A DNA stretch of 64,000 nucleotides from Ascidia mentula (GCA_947561715.1 OX387203.1:7440001-7504000), one strand, 5' to 3'. Positions 12,601-26,044 are shown, counted from the first letter of the stretch. Program-made: numbers and translations. Notes: generated from the sequence alone by a model not told the origin.

Positions 12601-15600
12601 ATAGTTAACCATACTGTTTCCAAAAAGAAAGTCACCTCAATTCTCTTATAATGTTGCAAAGTGTCACATATGAAACTACACCTGCAGCCATACTGCTGTG
12701 TTGTAGAGAATAGACAACAAGGAAAGTACCAACACGGTCCATACTCCCAAACTTTTGTTTGGTAGTTATTGCATGTTTTCAACATTTACTGGTATATATG
12801 TATCTAGCAGTTTTAATAAATCTACTTGTTCTTGTTAAAAATTAAAATTACTCTAAGAGCAATGTAACAAACAATACATACACAAAAAATTATTTTATAT
12901 AAGAACACATAGGGCAATACATAGTTCATAGATGTAAACATACAAATAGCATTGATTTTGTGCAAAAAACTCATATTCTGTATAGTGTCATAAATTATGG
13001 ACAGTGTACATCACTTTGAACACAATGCTGCTAGTGTTTCAGAGCCCTACACCTTAAGCATGGGATCGGTGGTAACTAACTGAATACATAGCCAAGAGGC
13101 CATTAGGTTGATATGTTCCAGGGGGAATTCAGACCAAACCGACATGTCACATGTGGTGCCAACTATGTTTCCACAATGACTCATTCTTCGAGGGTGGAAA
13201 CAACATATATGGAGTTCCCAGTGTTCCCACAGTAGTGCTGTAGTATTTTTCCATTCACAAAAAAGGGCTGATGAGAGGGGGTTAAACCAGCATTACACAA
13301 GTGTTGTTGACAACGGGAATGGTTACAACACTACAAGGAAACACTGCAACCATTAACTACAGGTTCATTAAACTGTTTTTGTATTTAAATAAACTACATC
13401 TAAAACAAGGACACATCTGTATGTCACAGTAACAACAACGAACAGGTCATTGATGGCAAGCAGTGCATCTAAATTATTTAATTTATACAACAATTGAGCA
13501 GACAATATTTGGCATGTTTTGATAATTAGTTACATTACGCATCAAACCTTACCATAGACACAATATATGCAACTTTTACCAACAGTGTTACAAATGTATA
13601 CAGCCAATATGTCTGCGGGTTAAGACCTCCAGACAACAATGAACAATAGAATAATGAATGCAAGGTAAATATCCTGATATTTAAACAGGATTCCTTTTAA
13701 CCATCTGTGTTTGAGATAACAGGAGGTCTGTCTTAAATAATGACAAGAGATGGTATTTTCTATGACATTGACCAGATAAATAAGGACAAATTTTGGAAAT
13801 AAGCAGGGGATGGCATCCCTGGCAACGTGGCATCAAAACAAAAAATGTTGAGCTCCATAAATGCACTAATAGTAATTTTTTGTCAATTTTGTTTTTGTTT
13901 GTATGATGGGCAGAATGTCTCAATATTGCTAAAAAGTACCAAAACCACTGGTCAAACAACAGTGTACCAACATGGCAACAAAATACCAACAATATACCAG
14001 TGTGGTCCAGTTTAAAAAAACACCCATATCCATGTCAACAACAGCCAACAAAAAAACTCCCATCAATAGGCGTCTTTACAACCCAAGAGGCGTGACCGCT
14101 ATACCCCTGCCAAGTTGTATCGTGGCCATAACCAGGTGCAGGGTCAGTGAAGGTCACAAAGGGGGGTATGTATTTTCAGAGCTCGGCTGTTGGTGACGTC
14201 GGCACCTTTTGCTCTCTTTCAACGAAGGAACAAGCTTGTTGAAGCGGGCGCACTCGACCGTAACGGCGTTGTGAAGCGGAGTGGTTGAACCGCGGCGAGA
14301 GAAGTGTTTCTTCACAAGGGCGATGGGCAGCGTTTCTCAAGTTTACTAGCTTGCCTTGTTTTGCCTGAGCGAACATTACCACCGTTGTGCGTGTAGCTCG
14401 TAACGTAAGACGTGGAGGCGTTTGGAAAGGTCCTTGGGATTTCATCTGCTGGCACCCATTTTTTGTTTGTTTTGATTTGAAAAGCAAACTTTCAGCAGTT
14501 TTGGGTAAATGTTTTAATCGTTAAAAATCGTATGTTTCGTTTGAGTATTTTACGGGCACAAACGGCCAACACATCCAACAATTACACGTAAACGCATTGG
14601 GTTTCTCGAAACTACCTGCAAAGGCAAACATCGCAGCCGGTTAGCAAACAACCAGACTCATTAATATTGATACGCGGTCAAGTATTAAGCTAGGGGGGAG
14701 ATAAGAGTGCAATAACCGCCGACACCGTCCCATTCGCAGTGCGAAAATAGCAAAATCCTGGTTTAGCTCCGAGCAAAACGGCAAACACACGCTGGTGGTA
14801 CGACTTGGCGCGCCTTGTCAAGGGTTACCGCAATTTTAGGCCACGCACCCCAGGATAAGCAAGTTCATTCGTTGCGACACGGCTCAACTAAAGCGAGATA
14901 GTTTAGCGCGGGTTCGGTTAAGCAGACACCGGTTTCCGCCGACGCTCGCTTTGCCAACGGCCTCGCCACAGTTTTCTCGCCCACTATACGGTCGGCCAGG
15001 GCACAACCAATGTAGTTTTTCGCATACGAAAAGCTTCATCGAGCAGGCGTTGATGGGCAATGGGGCTTGAACAGTAATTACACGCTACGGAAGGCTGTAT
15101 GGGCCACGAAAGGCCATAAGGAGCGGGTACTGACTCAGACGGAAAACCACTTTCTGGTCGAGTTGCAAAAAGGCTGACGAACGTGTTTCCAAGAAACGCG
15201 AAATCTTCCAGAATTCTGATTTATTGTCGGAGTCTTAAAGATTGGCTGTTTTTTTTCAGCCAACCAACACGTATTGTGAAAGTCGGATATTCCAGCTATT
15301 TTGGTAAACAATCAGGATATTTTTCAAGCCTCCAAAAACTTGAATCAATTTGAAACAATCTACTTTCAAATCAAACCAAACCAAAAGCGTATGACACACA
15401 CAAGAAAATGCGAAAAAAACACATTACACACAACCATCAGTTTTCACGTGCCAATATGTGGATTTTGTGACTTATCAAACAAGCCCTACTGCATATCAAA
15501 ATCACGTTTACAGTAAACGTGCACGATGTTATCAACGAAATCGAGGCGTAACCGACATCAACAAAGCCACAAAACCTAGCTTGTGTGCTGTGATGCTGAA

Positions 15601-18600
15601 ATTGGGCACACGCCTAAGTAACGATTCACACGTGAGAAGGCTTTTGTTCCGAAATCGCCGAATTATGAAGTCACAAATAGGATGATGACGTCATATTTTA
15701 GTTTTCCCATGGAAAGCAGTGACTTGCGGCGTCCTGATTGGATTACGATATATATCATGGGATTTGTCACGCTTACGCGAATACAAGTTTAATGGCCTTT
15801 TTGACGAAAAAGCCGAAACCCGTTTGTAAATACCTCACACTTTCAATTAGTGTAGCAACCATGCATTAATGCATGCAGCCCTGCAGGGCACTAGTAAGGA
15901 AAAATGTGCCAGGGTTCAACCTTTCTTGGAGATCACACGTGATTGTAGGGCGCCGATCCTTTTGCGGTACAATCCCTCGGTTCCAAACCAAACAACGATC
16001 TTCATGAACCAGATAAGACTGGTGTGGGCCATAGTGTACCGCCCCGACTGCACCTCCTATCGTAGGGCAAGGTAGCAACCGTTGTAAGATATACATATTA
16101 TTTTCACGTTGAGACACAAATGGCAATAGTGCATCCTTGCTGACACGGGAAAGAATCAACCCAGACAAGACCGTAACGAAGCAACAATGCTGTTATACTC
16201 ATTAAGCGACAATGTTGAAAATTACCGTAATAATGAACCAGTGACAAATTGCCACAAGCTTCTGGTACCACAAACTGTTTATTATATCTTGGACGTGTAC
16301 CACCTTCCAAAAGCGGCACGTTTTCATGAGGGATTAACATAGCTATGCGGCAAAGACCCTGTCATTTCGATACTGAAGCCAACAATTAGAGCGGTAATAG
16401 GGGATGTGATAAGGGGTGGATGATTTCCGACAAGCTAACGCTGAACAAGGAATGTCGATACGCGATGCAATTTTACTTTCGAATGCGTCATGGGCTTGTG
16501 ACAGGTAACACGATATGGTGAAATCTTGTGTGAACACTGTGCCGTATTTGGTGTGCGGTATCATGCCAAATGGGGTCGACTTAACGCAAGATAGCGAGTA
16601 TAAACCATGCACCCGTATGGCACGGTGTTTGTGGGATGGGGATTGGTTATACCGATAACCTAGGCCATAGACAAAATACAAGAAAGGGTCTTTGGTGTAT
16701 CAATATGCCCAAAAAACTGTGTGATAAATCTAAGTGTGAGAATTGGCTGTCATTTGTTTGCAATGGTGGTGGGTGGTTCAGGACATGGTATCTTGTGTGT
16801 TGTTAGTCATTCGGAATAAAGAGTAATAAACAAACCGTTGTTTACTGAACACCTTTATTGTTCTTTTCCAGTTAAAATTCAATTGGAATAGGACAAACGT
16901 AAACCCATGGGGCAGATAACATCGGAAGAATCTATTCATAAACTTGAGGTTTTTAACAGTGAGGGGTGGCAAACTTAAGGGTTTACAACACAATAAAGTT
17001 TTTTGGGGCTGTATATCACCATAGCATTACATTTCAAAATGACTGGGAAACAGAGTGAAAAGTAAGTAGTATTTATTTGATTCTGGTGGTGTCGGTGATA
17101 ACGTGGGTTTGCTTTAACCGATGCGATCATTGATGTGATGAACTCGATGCTTAAATCCAAAGGACGGTTGGGTGATCGTAAGCGCAACACAGGCGGTCGC
17201 GGGATTAGGTCAATCCAACAAAGCGGGCGCTCGTCGATGCGATCAATTAACTTCTTTCGGCGAACAGAGCTCAGAGCAAAGGCCACTCGACTAAGAGGGC
17301 GATTTGCAAAGGCAGTTAGACGACTAATCGGACAAGAGGCAGCGGCACAAGTGGATAGCGAAATAATGGTGGCCTTCACATTGCCTTTCACCTTCGCTGA
17401 AAGTGCGTGCGCGCCCCGAGGCGTTACATGCGTTTCTAATACACAGTTGCACGCGAATTAAAGTGACTGACACGGACGGGTTGGAGCGGAGAAGGCCGCT
17501 GGGCACTGGAGAAGCATGAGAAAGACCAGAGGCTGGACGGGTCGAGCGAGTACAAGTAACGACTCACTGTTACTTGGGTGTCCCACACTTGGAACACTTG
17601 GCTGAAATTGATATCTTAAGCTGGGAGCACTAAGGTTGTGTACTGTTTCAGTGCAAATAGCTTGGTGTTAAGAGGTTTGTTTTTTCATCAAAATTCATTC
17701 ACAAATGAACCAGAATAAACCACACAAAATGAAAAAGATGGTTTGACAATTAGGAACGTAATTTACAGATTAGCTTTGATTGAGAGACAATAAACAAAGT
17801 CATTCCATTTTTCTGATAAAGGAAAAAATGTCATTTTTCCAGGGGAATTATTTAATAAACCTGCTACAGTTTTCTGCATTGTCACCAACTTGTTTTATGC
17901 CAGAAAAATTGGAAATCATTTAAAAACCACACCATCATCCTAAAACACTTACTGTGTTGTATTAATTGTAAACCTTGCTCAGTCCAATCATAAACAAATA
18001 TCCAGGGTAAGATCAATAACACAGGAAAGCAATTAGTTTTATATTTAAACCAAATGACTCTGGACATACCCAACTTTACCAAGTACAAATATCAGTGAAA
18101 CCATTACCCATAAACACCCTACTCACAAAAGTCGTCAAAGTGTACACTAATCGGCCAAGGCACAAGCACCAATTACAAGCTTTAAGAAGTATAATTGAGT
18201 GAACACTGTACCAAGATTCATAATTAGCAGGTGGGCAGGCTTTGATTTACATGATTTGAAATTACAGAAACCACACAAACAGTTCCTAATCCTGGACTTG
18301 GGTATGATATGCAACAAGTCTTAATTCATCAACGAAACTAATGATGTGCGTATCAAGGATGACATTAATTCAATCACATCAAAAAGCTTCACTATACTTT
18401 GAAAATCCACTTAAACACACATGAATGCCAAGCCACACAATACACTTTTAAAAACAGTTTTGTCAATAATTAACCTGGTGTCACTAGTGTTGTATTGGCA
18501 GTGACATGCTAGGTCAGGGGTGCACAATGCAGGGTACACATGTCAAACTTGGCACACCATTCGTTGGGAAATAGCATGGATGCTAATATTGAGAAAAAAT

Positions 18601-20397
18601 ATTACTGCCCTCATTTCTACATGTTGTCCTTTACCGGTTTATTAACCTGTTTTGGTTGACATACAGTCTGACTTACCAGACATCAATAAAAAAGGATTTC
18701 TTTGGCATGGAAATAGATAGACATAATATATATAAAAACTGTGGTATACATGAATGTTTGAGTTGTACACCCCTGCCCTAGGTAATAAACTAAAATACAA
18801 ATATTACCATCTTAAACTTACTTTGTTCAAGCAATAATTTTAAAACCAGCATCTTACTTTGCAATCTTGGATCAATCCAACTGGTGCTTCTTGTCTGGTG
18901 GTTGATATAAAATATGTCACCTTGCGCTGTTTTAGATTGCTCCCAGCCAGGGGGCAAAGACTGTAGGGTATGCTGCTAAAAATGTACACAACGATTACAT
19001 TGCATAGTTATGTAACAGAATTTTATATATAAACTTACATCTGCCTGTATGTTGTTATCTATGGATGTTTGAGGAAGTGGGGAAGTTGCAAGAGTCAAGG
19101 ACTGACTTTGCTGCACGAGCTGATTTTGTCGTTGTTGTTTGATTATCGCAATGCGTGGATCTTCCCATGTCGTTGTTCGGTCATTATGACTACAAAAGAT
19201 ATATACACAAAAACTTGTTACCCAGACTCTCTGTAAAGGATTATTTGCCTTGAAAACAACATAGTTCACAAATTGTGATTATGAGAGTAAAATTATTTTT
19301 TAAAAAAATGGGATCAGGCGTGTAATTACATAAATGTGATATTTCCAATCTAGCACAATTGATAATTAATGTTCACGATGTCCAATGACTGGTAAAAATT
19401 ATTTGCTCTTGTCCTTAAATGTAGACTAAACTTTGTACAACTAAATCATGTACAGTGAAGGTTGAATCTGCATCATACAATACATGTTGACGAAACAAAT
19501 TGACATGACACCTGTCACCACTTGGCCAAAATTAAAAACATGATACTTGCAGATCTTACTTCATAAAGTATTGTTGGCCATCACTTGTTTTGGCCACAGA
19601 CCACCCAGGAGGCAGAGGCATGTCTGGAGGAATATCTGATGCTTTCACTTGAAGGTGGGCAACATTCATTAACTCCAAACTTGCTGGTGATGATTTTGAA
19701 CGTGCATGTGAGACCTGCAAAAGGCAATACTTATAACTCTTAGTTGAATGTACTCAAAAATCACAGGTTAAAAAATGAGTTAAGGGTAAAATAGTCCAGC
19801 AATACATTTGACACCACTGTTCTCAACATTGCTCATGTCATTCAACCTCCTTTAAATTAGTTTCTGCATTTATTCACAGCCACACTATGAAGTATTCACC
19901 TGAGGTATAGATAGTCCACCGTGACTTTGCTGACTAGTGTATGGACTGTGGGGCATTCTTCTTTGAGCAGGTGACAAATATCCAATTTTGTGATTGCCTT
20001 TAATGGCCCCTTGCATTGCTGGCGATCCCAAGGGAGCGCCGTTATTGTTGTTGGTATTTTGTGCTGTCGAGGTGTGAGAAGCATTCGAGTCTGAGCTAGA
20101 ACTGCGTGAATGGTTTATCTGTGGTGCCGTCGTAACACTTAGTCCTCCCATTGATTGGCTATGCCCATGGTAATGTGCAGGACGACTTGGTTTATTTGGC
20201 TGCTCGAAAAATGATTTTGGTAAATTTCTAGCTCGCATTGGCAGCGAGTTGGCTTTGGATTTTGAACTCGGATTCATAACAGTGTTGAAGAGCGCCTCCA
20301 GCTCGGAGGCTGAGTCCTGACGGACATGGATGACCTGGTTGTGGCCACCAGTGATCGTGGTTACAGTTGTCTTCGTTGAATCATCATCAACCTCCAT
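9627..20397 (-). CDS. YAP1: YAP/Yorkie Hippo-pathway co-activator
   Basis: Eight exons close in phase to 548 residues (minus strand, 5' to 3'): 20397-19900, 19714-19560, 19189-19039, 18975-18858, 11565-11504, 11084-10953, 10499-10331 and 9988-9627. The TEAD-binding region has HVRQDS then ELEALFNTVMNP, and SLPMRARNLPKSFFEQP. LATS-type HxRxxS sites are seen at Ser29 (HVRQDS), Ser101 (HSRSSS) and Ser174 (HARSKSSPAS, matching human YAP Ser127, the 14-3-3 site). WW1 (about 199-232, LPPGW) and WW2 (about 275-308, SLPPGW) bind PPxY partners. A YSLPRTPDDYLGNVEEMDTG-type block and a C-terminal IWL (PDZ-ligand position, human LTWL) confirm YAP over TAZ-unrelated WW proteins. The protein shuttles between cytoplasm and nucleus and co-activates TEAD. 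Upstream in-frame TTG codons are not starts; the ATG before EVDDD is used. Intron 4 is 7.3 kb. Confidence 0.96.
11566..18857 (-). other. YAP intron 4 (7.3 kb) with CpG-rich islands
   Basis: No phase-compatible YAP exon is needed here, because exon 4 (phase 1) joins exon 5 directly. Most of it is AT-rich spacer. Two stretches, about 14180-15250 and 15840-17560, are visibly richer in G+C and CpG. They hold open frames on both strands that match no family I know. They could be a nested gene, an internal promoter or enhancer, or an old transposon. Confidence 0.5.
18515..18775. mobile_element. hAT-like non-autonomous element with TSD
   Basis: The ends are CAGGGGTGCACAA and, inverted, CAGGGGTGTACAA. 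Flanking 8-mers tgctaggt and ccctaggt share 6 of 8 bases, the TSD length expected for hAT. The 261-base interior is non-coding. It lies in YAP intron 4, 82 bases past exon 4. Confidence 0.65.
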
Positions 20398-21972
20398 ATT
20401 TGTTGGCAACAAAAAAAATTACAAATAATACACCTACAACTGGCAAAGTAAAAACCTTCCAAAATTTAAAAAACGTGTTTCTAAAGAATAAATATTTTTA
20501 ACCAATTCGATTTTTCTACCCTAATTGCAGTTATTCATATGTGACGTGACAAACGGCCTGGACAAATATGCAACAAATGGCAAATCTTTTGGATATTTGA
20601 CTCTACAACTGAAAACAAATTAGTTTCTTTTCATTGACTTTGGTTCTTTGTCACGTTTATAACTGCGCAGTTTTTAATCTGAAATACTGGTTAAATTTTC
20701 GTGACGCCAATGCAGCGACAAAGTCAACAACACTAAACTAGATTTTTCAAAAAATTGCATCATGCTTTTTTTGAAATTCTCAAAAATATAAAACCAATAA
20801 AGCGATCAACATACACTTTTTACCGGAAAAGGGTAAGTGTATCTGGTACTAAATTAGTTGTCGCTGAACTACTTACTGCTATTGCGTTACTTTCACAACC
20901 TGACGATCTATTTCTGCAACACAACATCGACGACAACACCAACGGGACAAAGCGTTATTTTATTGCACCGACCTTACGGAGTTTTTACGCACAGTGCCAT
21001 AGAAATCGTGCGTAACGAAGAAGTTTCGAAATAGTTTTTTATCAGCCATTTTTCGCCCAAATATGGTAAATGGTTTGGTGACTTGCAAATTTCTTGGGTT
21101 GCGTTGTGTCGCGGTCGTGTAAACGTTTTGGGACCTCACATTAATCGATGAAAATAAAAGAACTACCTCAACAATACAGAATTTAGCGACCCCAAATGTT
21201 ATGAGGTTGCCTAAAACAGGGTTTCTCTAACAGTGCGCCGTGAAGCGAGGTCAAGTATTCCTGGAAAAAAATACTTAAAATATTGTAGGCTGTCACTGCA
21301 CTTTTCATTTTCCCCAATGACACTAATTAAGAAGAAACAACGCTCGGAAATAAAAGCAGCTCCGAATCAAAGCAATTCGTTGACCTAACGAGGGTCACCT
21401 GTTGTTTCCTTTCATAACTTGCACTGAGTTCAAAGTTCTGAAAACCCCTTGCCTAAAATAAAGAAATACCTTTAGGTTTGTTTCTTGGTGTTACTCTTAA
21501 GCTGGGAAACTGCACAGTATGACAGAAATTTATTACATTTTGAAATATTATCTGTTTACGCCGTTCAAGAACCTTAATCGCGGAATAAATTGAAAATCTC
21601 ATGCCAATTTTAAAGGAAAGAGATAAGATCAAATAATCGTAGGGATCATTGAATTGAAGTGATAACTATAACACACAAATTTCAAAAGTATTCCATAGTA
21701 CCCTTGTCCGTAATACTTTCCATTAGTTCTACAAGATAGTGAAAGTTGAGGTAATAAATAATGATGCATTGCTTAAAATTGACAACTGTCTCAAAGCACA
21801 ATTTTCCGATCTGGATTGTTTGTTTCAGTATAACAAGACACTTAACGCAACAAACAATAAAATTTATTTTCACGAAATCAGCAACGCCCGTTGTTTAATC
21901 AGGCCAAATTTATCACTTTCAATGAGATAGTGAATGGCCATGTAGCCTACTTTTATATTATAGATAGAGCCG
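20398..21972. other. Gap between YAP 5' end and next gene 3' end
   Basis: It should contain the YAP promoter (next to 20397) and the 3' UTR of the CXorf58-like gene (next to 21973). A single hAT-like end (CAGGGTTTCTCTAACAGTG) lies at 21217-21235 without a partner. No coding region is supported. Confidence 0.5.
21863..21868 (-). terminator. Candidate poly(A) signal of CXorf58-like gene
   Basis: AATAAA on the minus strand, 105 bases past the stop codon at 21973. Confidence 0.45.
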
Positions 21973-24900
21973 TCAGGTGGCATATACTCGTTTGGTCAAT
22001 TGAGAAGAAAACGTAACAGATCTAGAATTTGATTCCGGCCTCGTCGTAGGAGCGAAAACTCCTTTGTTTATGTCGTCATAATTCAATTCCCGAGACCATT
22101 CGTAAAGTGCTTTGGCTTCGCTGTCTTCTGGATCAGCATCCGGGTCAGTGTTCACACGCTTAGGTTCTTCGATCTCGCGTGACGGCAAGGCCGCCGATTG
22201 GCCTGTTTGACCACGCGACGCTGTAGCGGGATGTGATAGGATGTCGGCTGTATCCTGGTGACGGGAAATCGACGACGTCGGCCGGACAGTAAAATCGTGT
22301 TCCTGGCAAATATTCGTAGGATTAATATAAGACGAAAGCATTGTTAGAAACACATAAACGCAAACTTTTGTTGCAATTACGTTTCAGAGTTGTGCATTTA
22401 GTCGCATGGAGAATCAATTGCTTCATTCCAGAGCCAGTTACATAAACCTTTAAAATCTCCTTAAAGTGCATGTGACACGAAAAAATAAAACATGTTAATA
22501 ATTAAACTAAGAGATGTTCATAACATTTTTGGTGCAAAAAGTAGCTTGATGCGGCGACTGTTTTGTGAAATACAGCTGATCAAAGTCGCACTTTTACCGC
22601 TGCGAACGAAATCGTGCGAAATCGAGATTATTGTTGCGTGACGTCATAGAAGGCGCTTTGGTCTTGCGAGTGCTGGCAGCAAGCCTCTTTTGCATTAAAC
22701 AGGGGACAACAAGTGAACAAGTGCAACAAATGGATTTTTATGTTAATTTGAACTGCAGACAAATGGCCACTGTTGCGACCTAGTATGTCTTATTTAGTTC
22801 CGTAATATCAAAACAGTTACTGGGACAGGGTGTGCATGTTGTTACAGCATTTATAATCGCTAACGTGATACATGAACTTTTGAAAACACGACAGAGACAA
22901 ACCGTCAATTTAGCATTGTCGTTTTGTCCACTCACAGCAAAAGATAGAAGTGGGTTAATTGAATTTTGAGGATGGCAAAGACCGCCGAGAAAAACTGCCC
23001 AAATTAGCTGATTATGCAACACAGTTATTCTGTCATAGTACCACTTTTTGCCTGCCGTTGCCTACGAGTTCGCGTCATAAATGATTTATTTAATTCGCCA
23101 CAATCAAACAATCAATGTTTCGCAATATAATTCGTAACTAGAAATGTTGGAATCATCAAATTAAAGTCTACACAAAGGTGAGGTTAAAGTAATGACATCA
23201 CACCCAAAATAACGTCATGTAATGTCACTGAGCAAAGAAACGCACCATCCCCTTCTTATCGAAATACAGAGTAATATGTCGTTGCTGCTATACCCTTTGG
23301 TCTTCCAATAATCAGGGACAAATAAGCCTTTGGTTTGTGACGGCACAGTGACATATTTTTGTGTGTTGTAAAACCTTGTCCTGACTTTTGAGGTAACGTA
23401 ATCTGTGGATTCTCCTATGTTTGAAACTACTCGATATCTGCAATGTAAGGCGCCTTCTCCTACGTAAACAATGCATTTTTTTGACGCGAGCGTCTTGTGT
23501 GATGTCAATTTCACCAAAGCGAAAAAGGATTACGATTTTTGGTCGCCGCTACTTTCAGTGCAGTTTTCTGCATTTTTTAGTTGACGTACAACCAAAAAAC
23601 TTTGGATATATGTTTGTTGTAAATGTACCTTTAGTTTTACGCAAAGTTGCCATGACCGTGTCATATGCACTTTAATTTTTTGAGATTTCGATATTAAAAT
23701 ATTCGAAATTAGCGACCTAACAACATCTTTAAAAAATAGTGTAACGTCGCAATTTGAAAGCAAGTTAGCAGAATTTTTATTGCAAAGGAAAAAATATGCT
23801 AGCAGAAAGTAGAACGATATTCTGAACAAATACTATACTTGTCTTACCTCTATCTCAGGTTTTTCTTCACTATCGGGCAAGCCGAAAACCTTCTTCATCT
23901 TGGCCACTCTCCTCCTGGATTGGACGGAACGTCGTCGAGTGGACGCTGGAACACCGGCTGGGGCCATACTTGATCGGAACAGATCTTTCATGGTGGGGAA
24001 GGCGCTGCTTGGTGGCGACCTGAAAACACTGGGATTTTGAAACAGTTTCCAACGTTAAATAATAAGCTTGAATCGAGGAATCAACGTCCTAGCGTGAATT
24101 TCACTGAGGCGAATTGTATAGTTTTAACGGTGACGCAATTTGCTGCAGTTTATTCTTTAAATTTGGGGACTGACAAAGTAATACCATATACAAAGAGTTC
24201 TGCGTGTTTAAGTTCTGCAGTTTGAGACAAAAAATGTTGTCTATCTTTTGAAACGCTGTGAGAACGGACAAACTACATTATTGTATACCATAAATAAACA
24301 TATGAACAGCTTGTAAAAACAAATACAAATACAACTTTAGCTATATTATAGTGAAGTTCTTACGAAACAACAAATTTTACTAAAAATAGTTTGCTAATTG
24401 TACTATTTTTAAAATAATACAAAATCAATCAAAAACCTGACAAAACTCACGGCAGTCTGGACAAAGAACGAAATTGCTCCAACTGGACTTCTTGCGTAAC
24501 AGGTCTCGAAAGCAAAACAGGCATTTCACTTTGCAATCGAGCGCTTGGCAGTTTTGTTCGCAGGTACTCCATTATATCGTACATGATGCTCTGTCTGGGA
24601 AGTACTTCCAGAGATAGCTGTCTCCAGTAGTTTTCCTTACCACCAAGATAGGATGGCGTCTCGTCCATGTTGCTCAAGTACTATAAAAGACATGTCGTTT
24701 CATAAAACATAAAGTTTGGGGGTTTTGGGGCGCCATTTGCACACTCTCCTTCCAAGATTTTATATTCCATAGTTATGGAAGATCGTTATACAAAAATTTG
24801 GAATAACATTTTAAATATGGCATAAAAAAAAAGCGACTTCTTTTGGTGCATTACAACAACAAAATAGATCAACTACATTTTAACAAAAACGTATTCATTG

Positions 24901-26044
24901 ATTGATTACGCTGAAAAATCTTCATATTAGTATACTCCTGAACCATGAATTGTGACAAATAGATGTTTGCAGTAGGCCTTTAGTCTTTACATACAAGCTC
25001 TTTTGATAGAAAAAATAAAAACACCTGCATATAATCCTTCACAGTTGTAACGTCTACTTCATCTGTGATTTTATCCTTTTCATACTGACAAGCGTCAACA
25101 ATCATCTGATCATAAAACTTACGGTGCCCCATCAAACGACAAGCATCTGCAGCGGCCTGCATTGAAAAATAAACAAAATCTATACAGCATGTGACAAATT
25201 GGTTGGTCTTTTGATATGTTTCACAAAATTATTTATTGCTAAAAGAATATTTTTACTACTAGTTTCAAATAATTTTGTGGTATATTTTCTACTTTTTACT
25301 GATAGTGATGATATTACCCCATGTTATAATCTTCCTAGTGTAAATTATTGTGTTGGTTCTACATCTTACATTAGATGCTGGCCTGATGATCTTTTTTCCA
25401 CTGATGTATTTGGTTCCATTGCTTACCAAGTAAATCTTAAACAATATAATGGGTGGAAATTCCATTCCAGCAAAACGGAAACGTACTTTTGCATTAACGC
25501 TTGGGTCATTAAGCAGTTCAGCCTCTTTGGGGCTGATTTTTCGAAGTATATCATAAGTCCATGATTGCTCCTGATACAAGTTAAAATACAGTTGAACTTG
25601 AAAACAAACTGGTTCAATTAGTTAAAAGCACTTACTGCAGCTCTCACTGCATGCTTCAATAAAATAAACATTTGTCGATCTCGATAAGATAAATATGCCC
25701 TTTCAATTGTGGTAGCGGCCAGCATTCTTTGTGTTCTGTAAAAGAAATTTTTATAAAACCCAACTTGGAAAAAATGTTGTCCATGGAGGATATATCCATT
25801 AAAAACAAATCCCATAAAGAATTTGCTAACTTCCTAATCAGTAGTAAACTATATGCTATTTGGAATGCAATCGTTTTGTAATTGTCTTCATTGCTGTCCA
25901 GAACAAACTTTGTTTAAAAACAAACCATAATATTATTAATAAAGAAAATGTCAACTTTACATTCCAGATGTAATATTTTGATTATGCTTACTGCTGGTAC
26001 TCTGCTGGATGCTGCACTTCATATTGGGACTGGTTGTGTTCCAT
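21973..26044 (-). CDS. CXorf58/C11orf65(MFI)-like IQ protein
   Basis: Seven exons close in phase to 405 residues (minus strand): 26044-25992, 25735-25636, 25570-25370, 25156-25025, 24680-24451, 24019-23848 and 22302-21973. An IQ-like helix comes first (ATTIERAYLSYRDRQ, about 24-50), which may bind calmodulin. A block follows with SPKEAELLNDPSVNAKVRFRF and FPPIILFKIY, close to the NPKEAELL...VRFRL...FPPDIYYKIF block of human C11orf65 (MFI). Next come LMGHRKFYDQM, EVDVTTVKDYMQ and LGGKENYWRQLSLE, which I recall from the CXorf58 branch. The last about 170 residues are charged and probably disordered. Exon 3 has an inner GTAAGC that would remove residues, but the longer form is preferred because it matches the family. 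In vertebrates such genes are poorly studied; C11orf65/MFI has been linked to mitochondrial fission control. Function here is unknown. Confidence 0.75.
22465..23671. mobile_element. TTAA-flanked DNA element with 15-bp TIRs
   Basis: The left end is TTAA then AGTGCATGTGACACG. The right end, inverted, is TTAA then AGTGCATATGACACG, 14 of 15 bases the same. TTAA duplication is the mark of piggyBac-type insertion, although the TIR does not start with CCC as classical piggyBac does. The 1.2-kb interior has no transposase that I can recognise and contains one copy of the dispersed repeat family. It lies wholly within intron 6 of the CXorf58-like gene. Confidence 0.5.
22751..22800 (+). repeat. Dispersed short repeat family, copy c
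   Basis: ACTGCAGACAAATGGCCAC followed by TGTTGCGACCTAGTATGTCTT aligns with the other copies. It is nested inside the TTAA-flanked element. Confidence 0.5.

Noticed and set aside
17135-17461. Basic 108-residue open frame in YAP intron 4
   Set aside because: Both strands are open here because of base composition. No motif, splice site or family was recognised, so it is recorded only as part of a CpG-rich island.
21217-21235. hAT-like terminus CAGGGTTTCTCTAACAGTG
   Set aside because: No partner end within several hundred bases. Too short to call an element on its own.
25370-25427. Inner GTAAGC donor in exon 3 of the CXorf58-like gene
   Set aside because: Using it also keeps phase, but it removes a segment (GTKYISGKKIIRPASN) that fits the family before LMGHRKFYDQ. 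It could be an alternative splice form.
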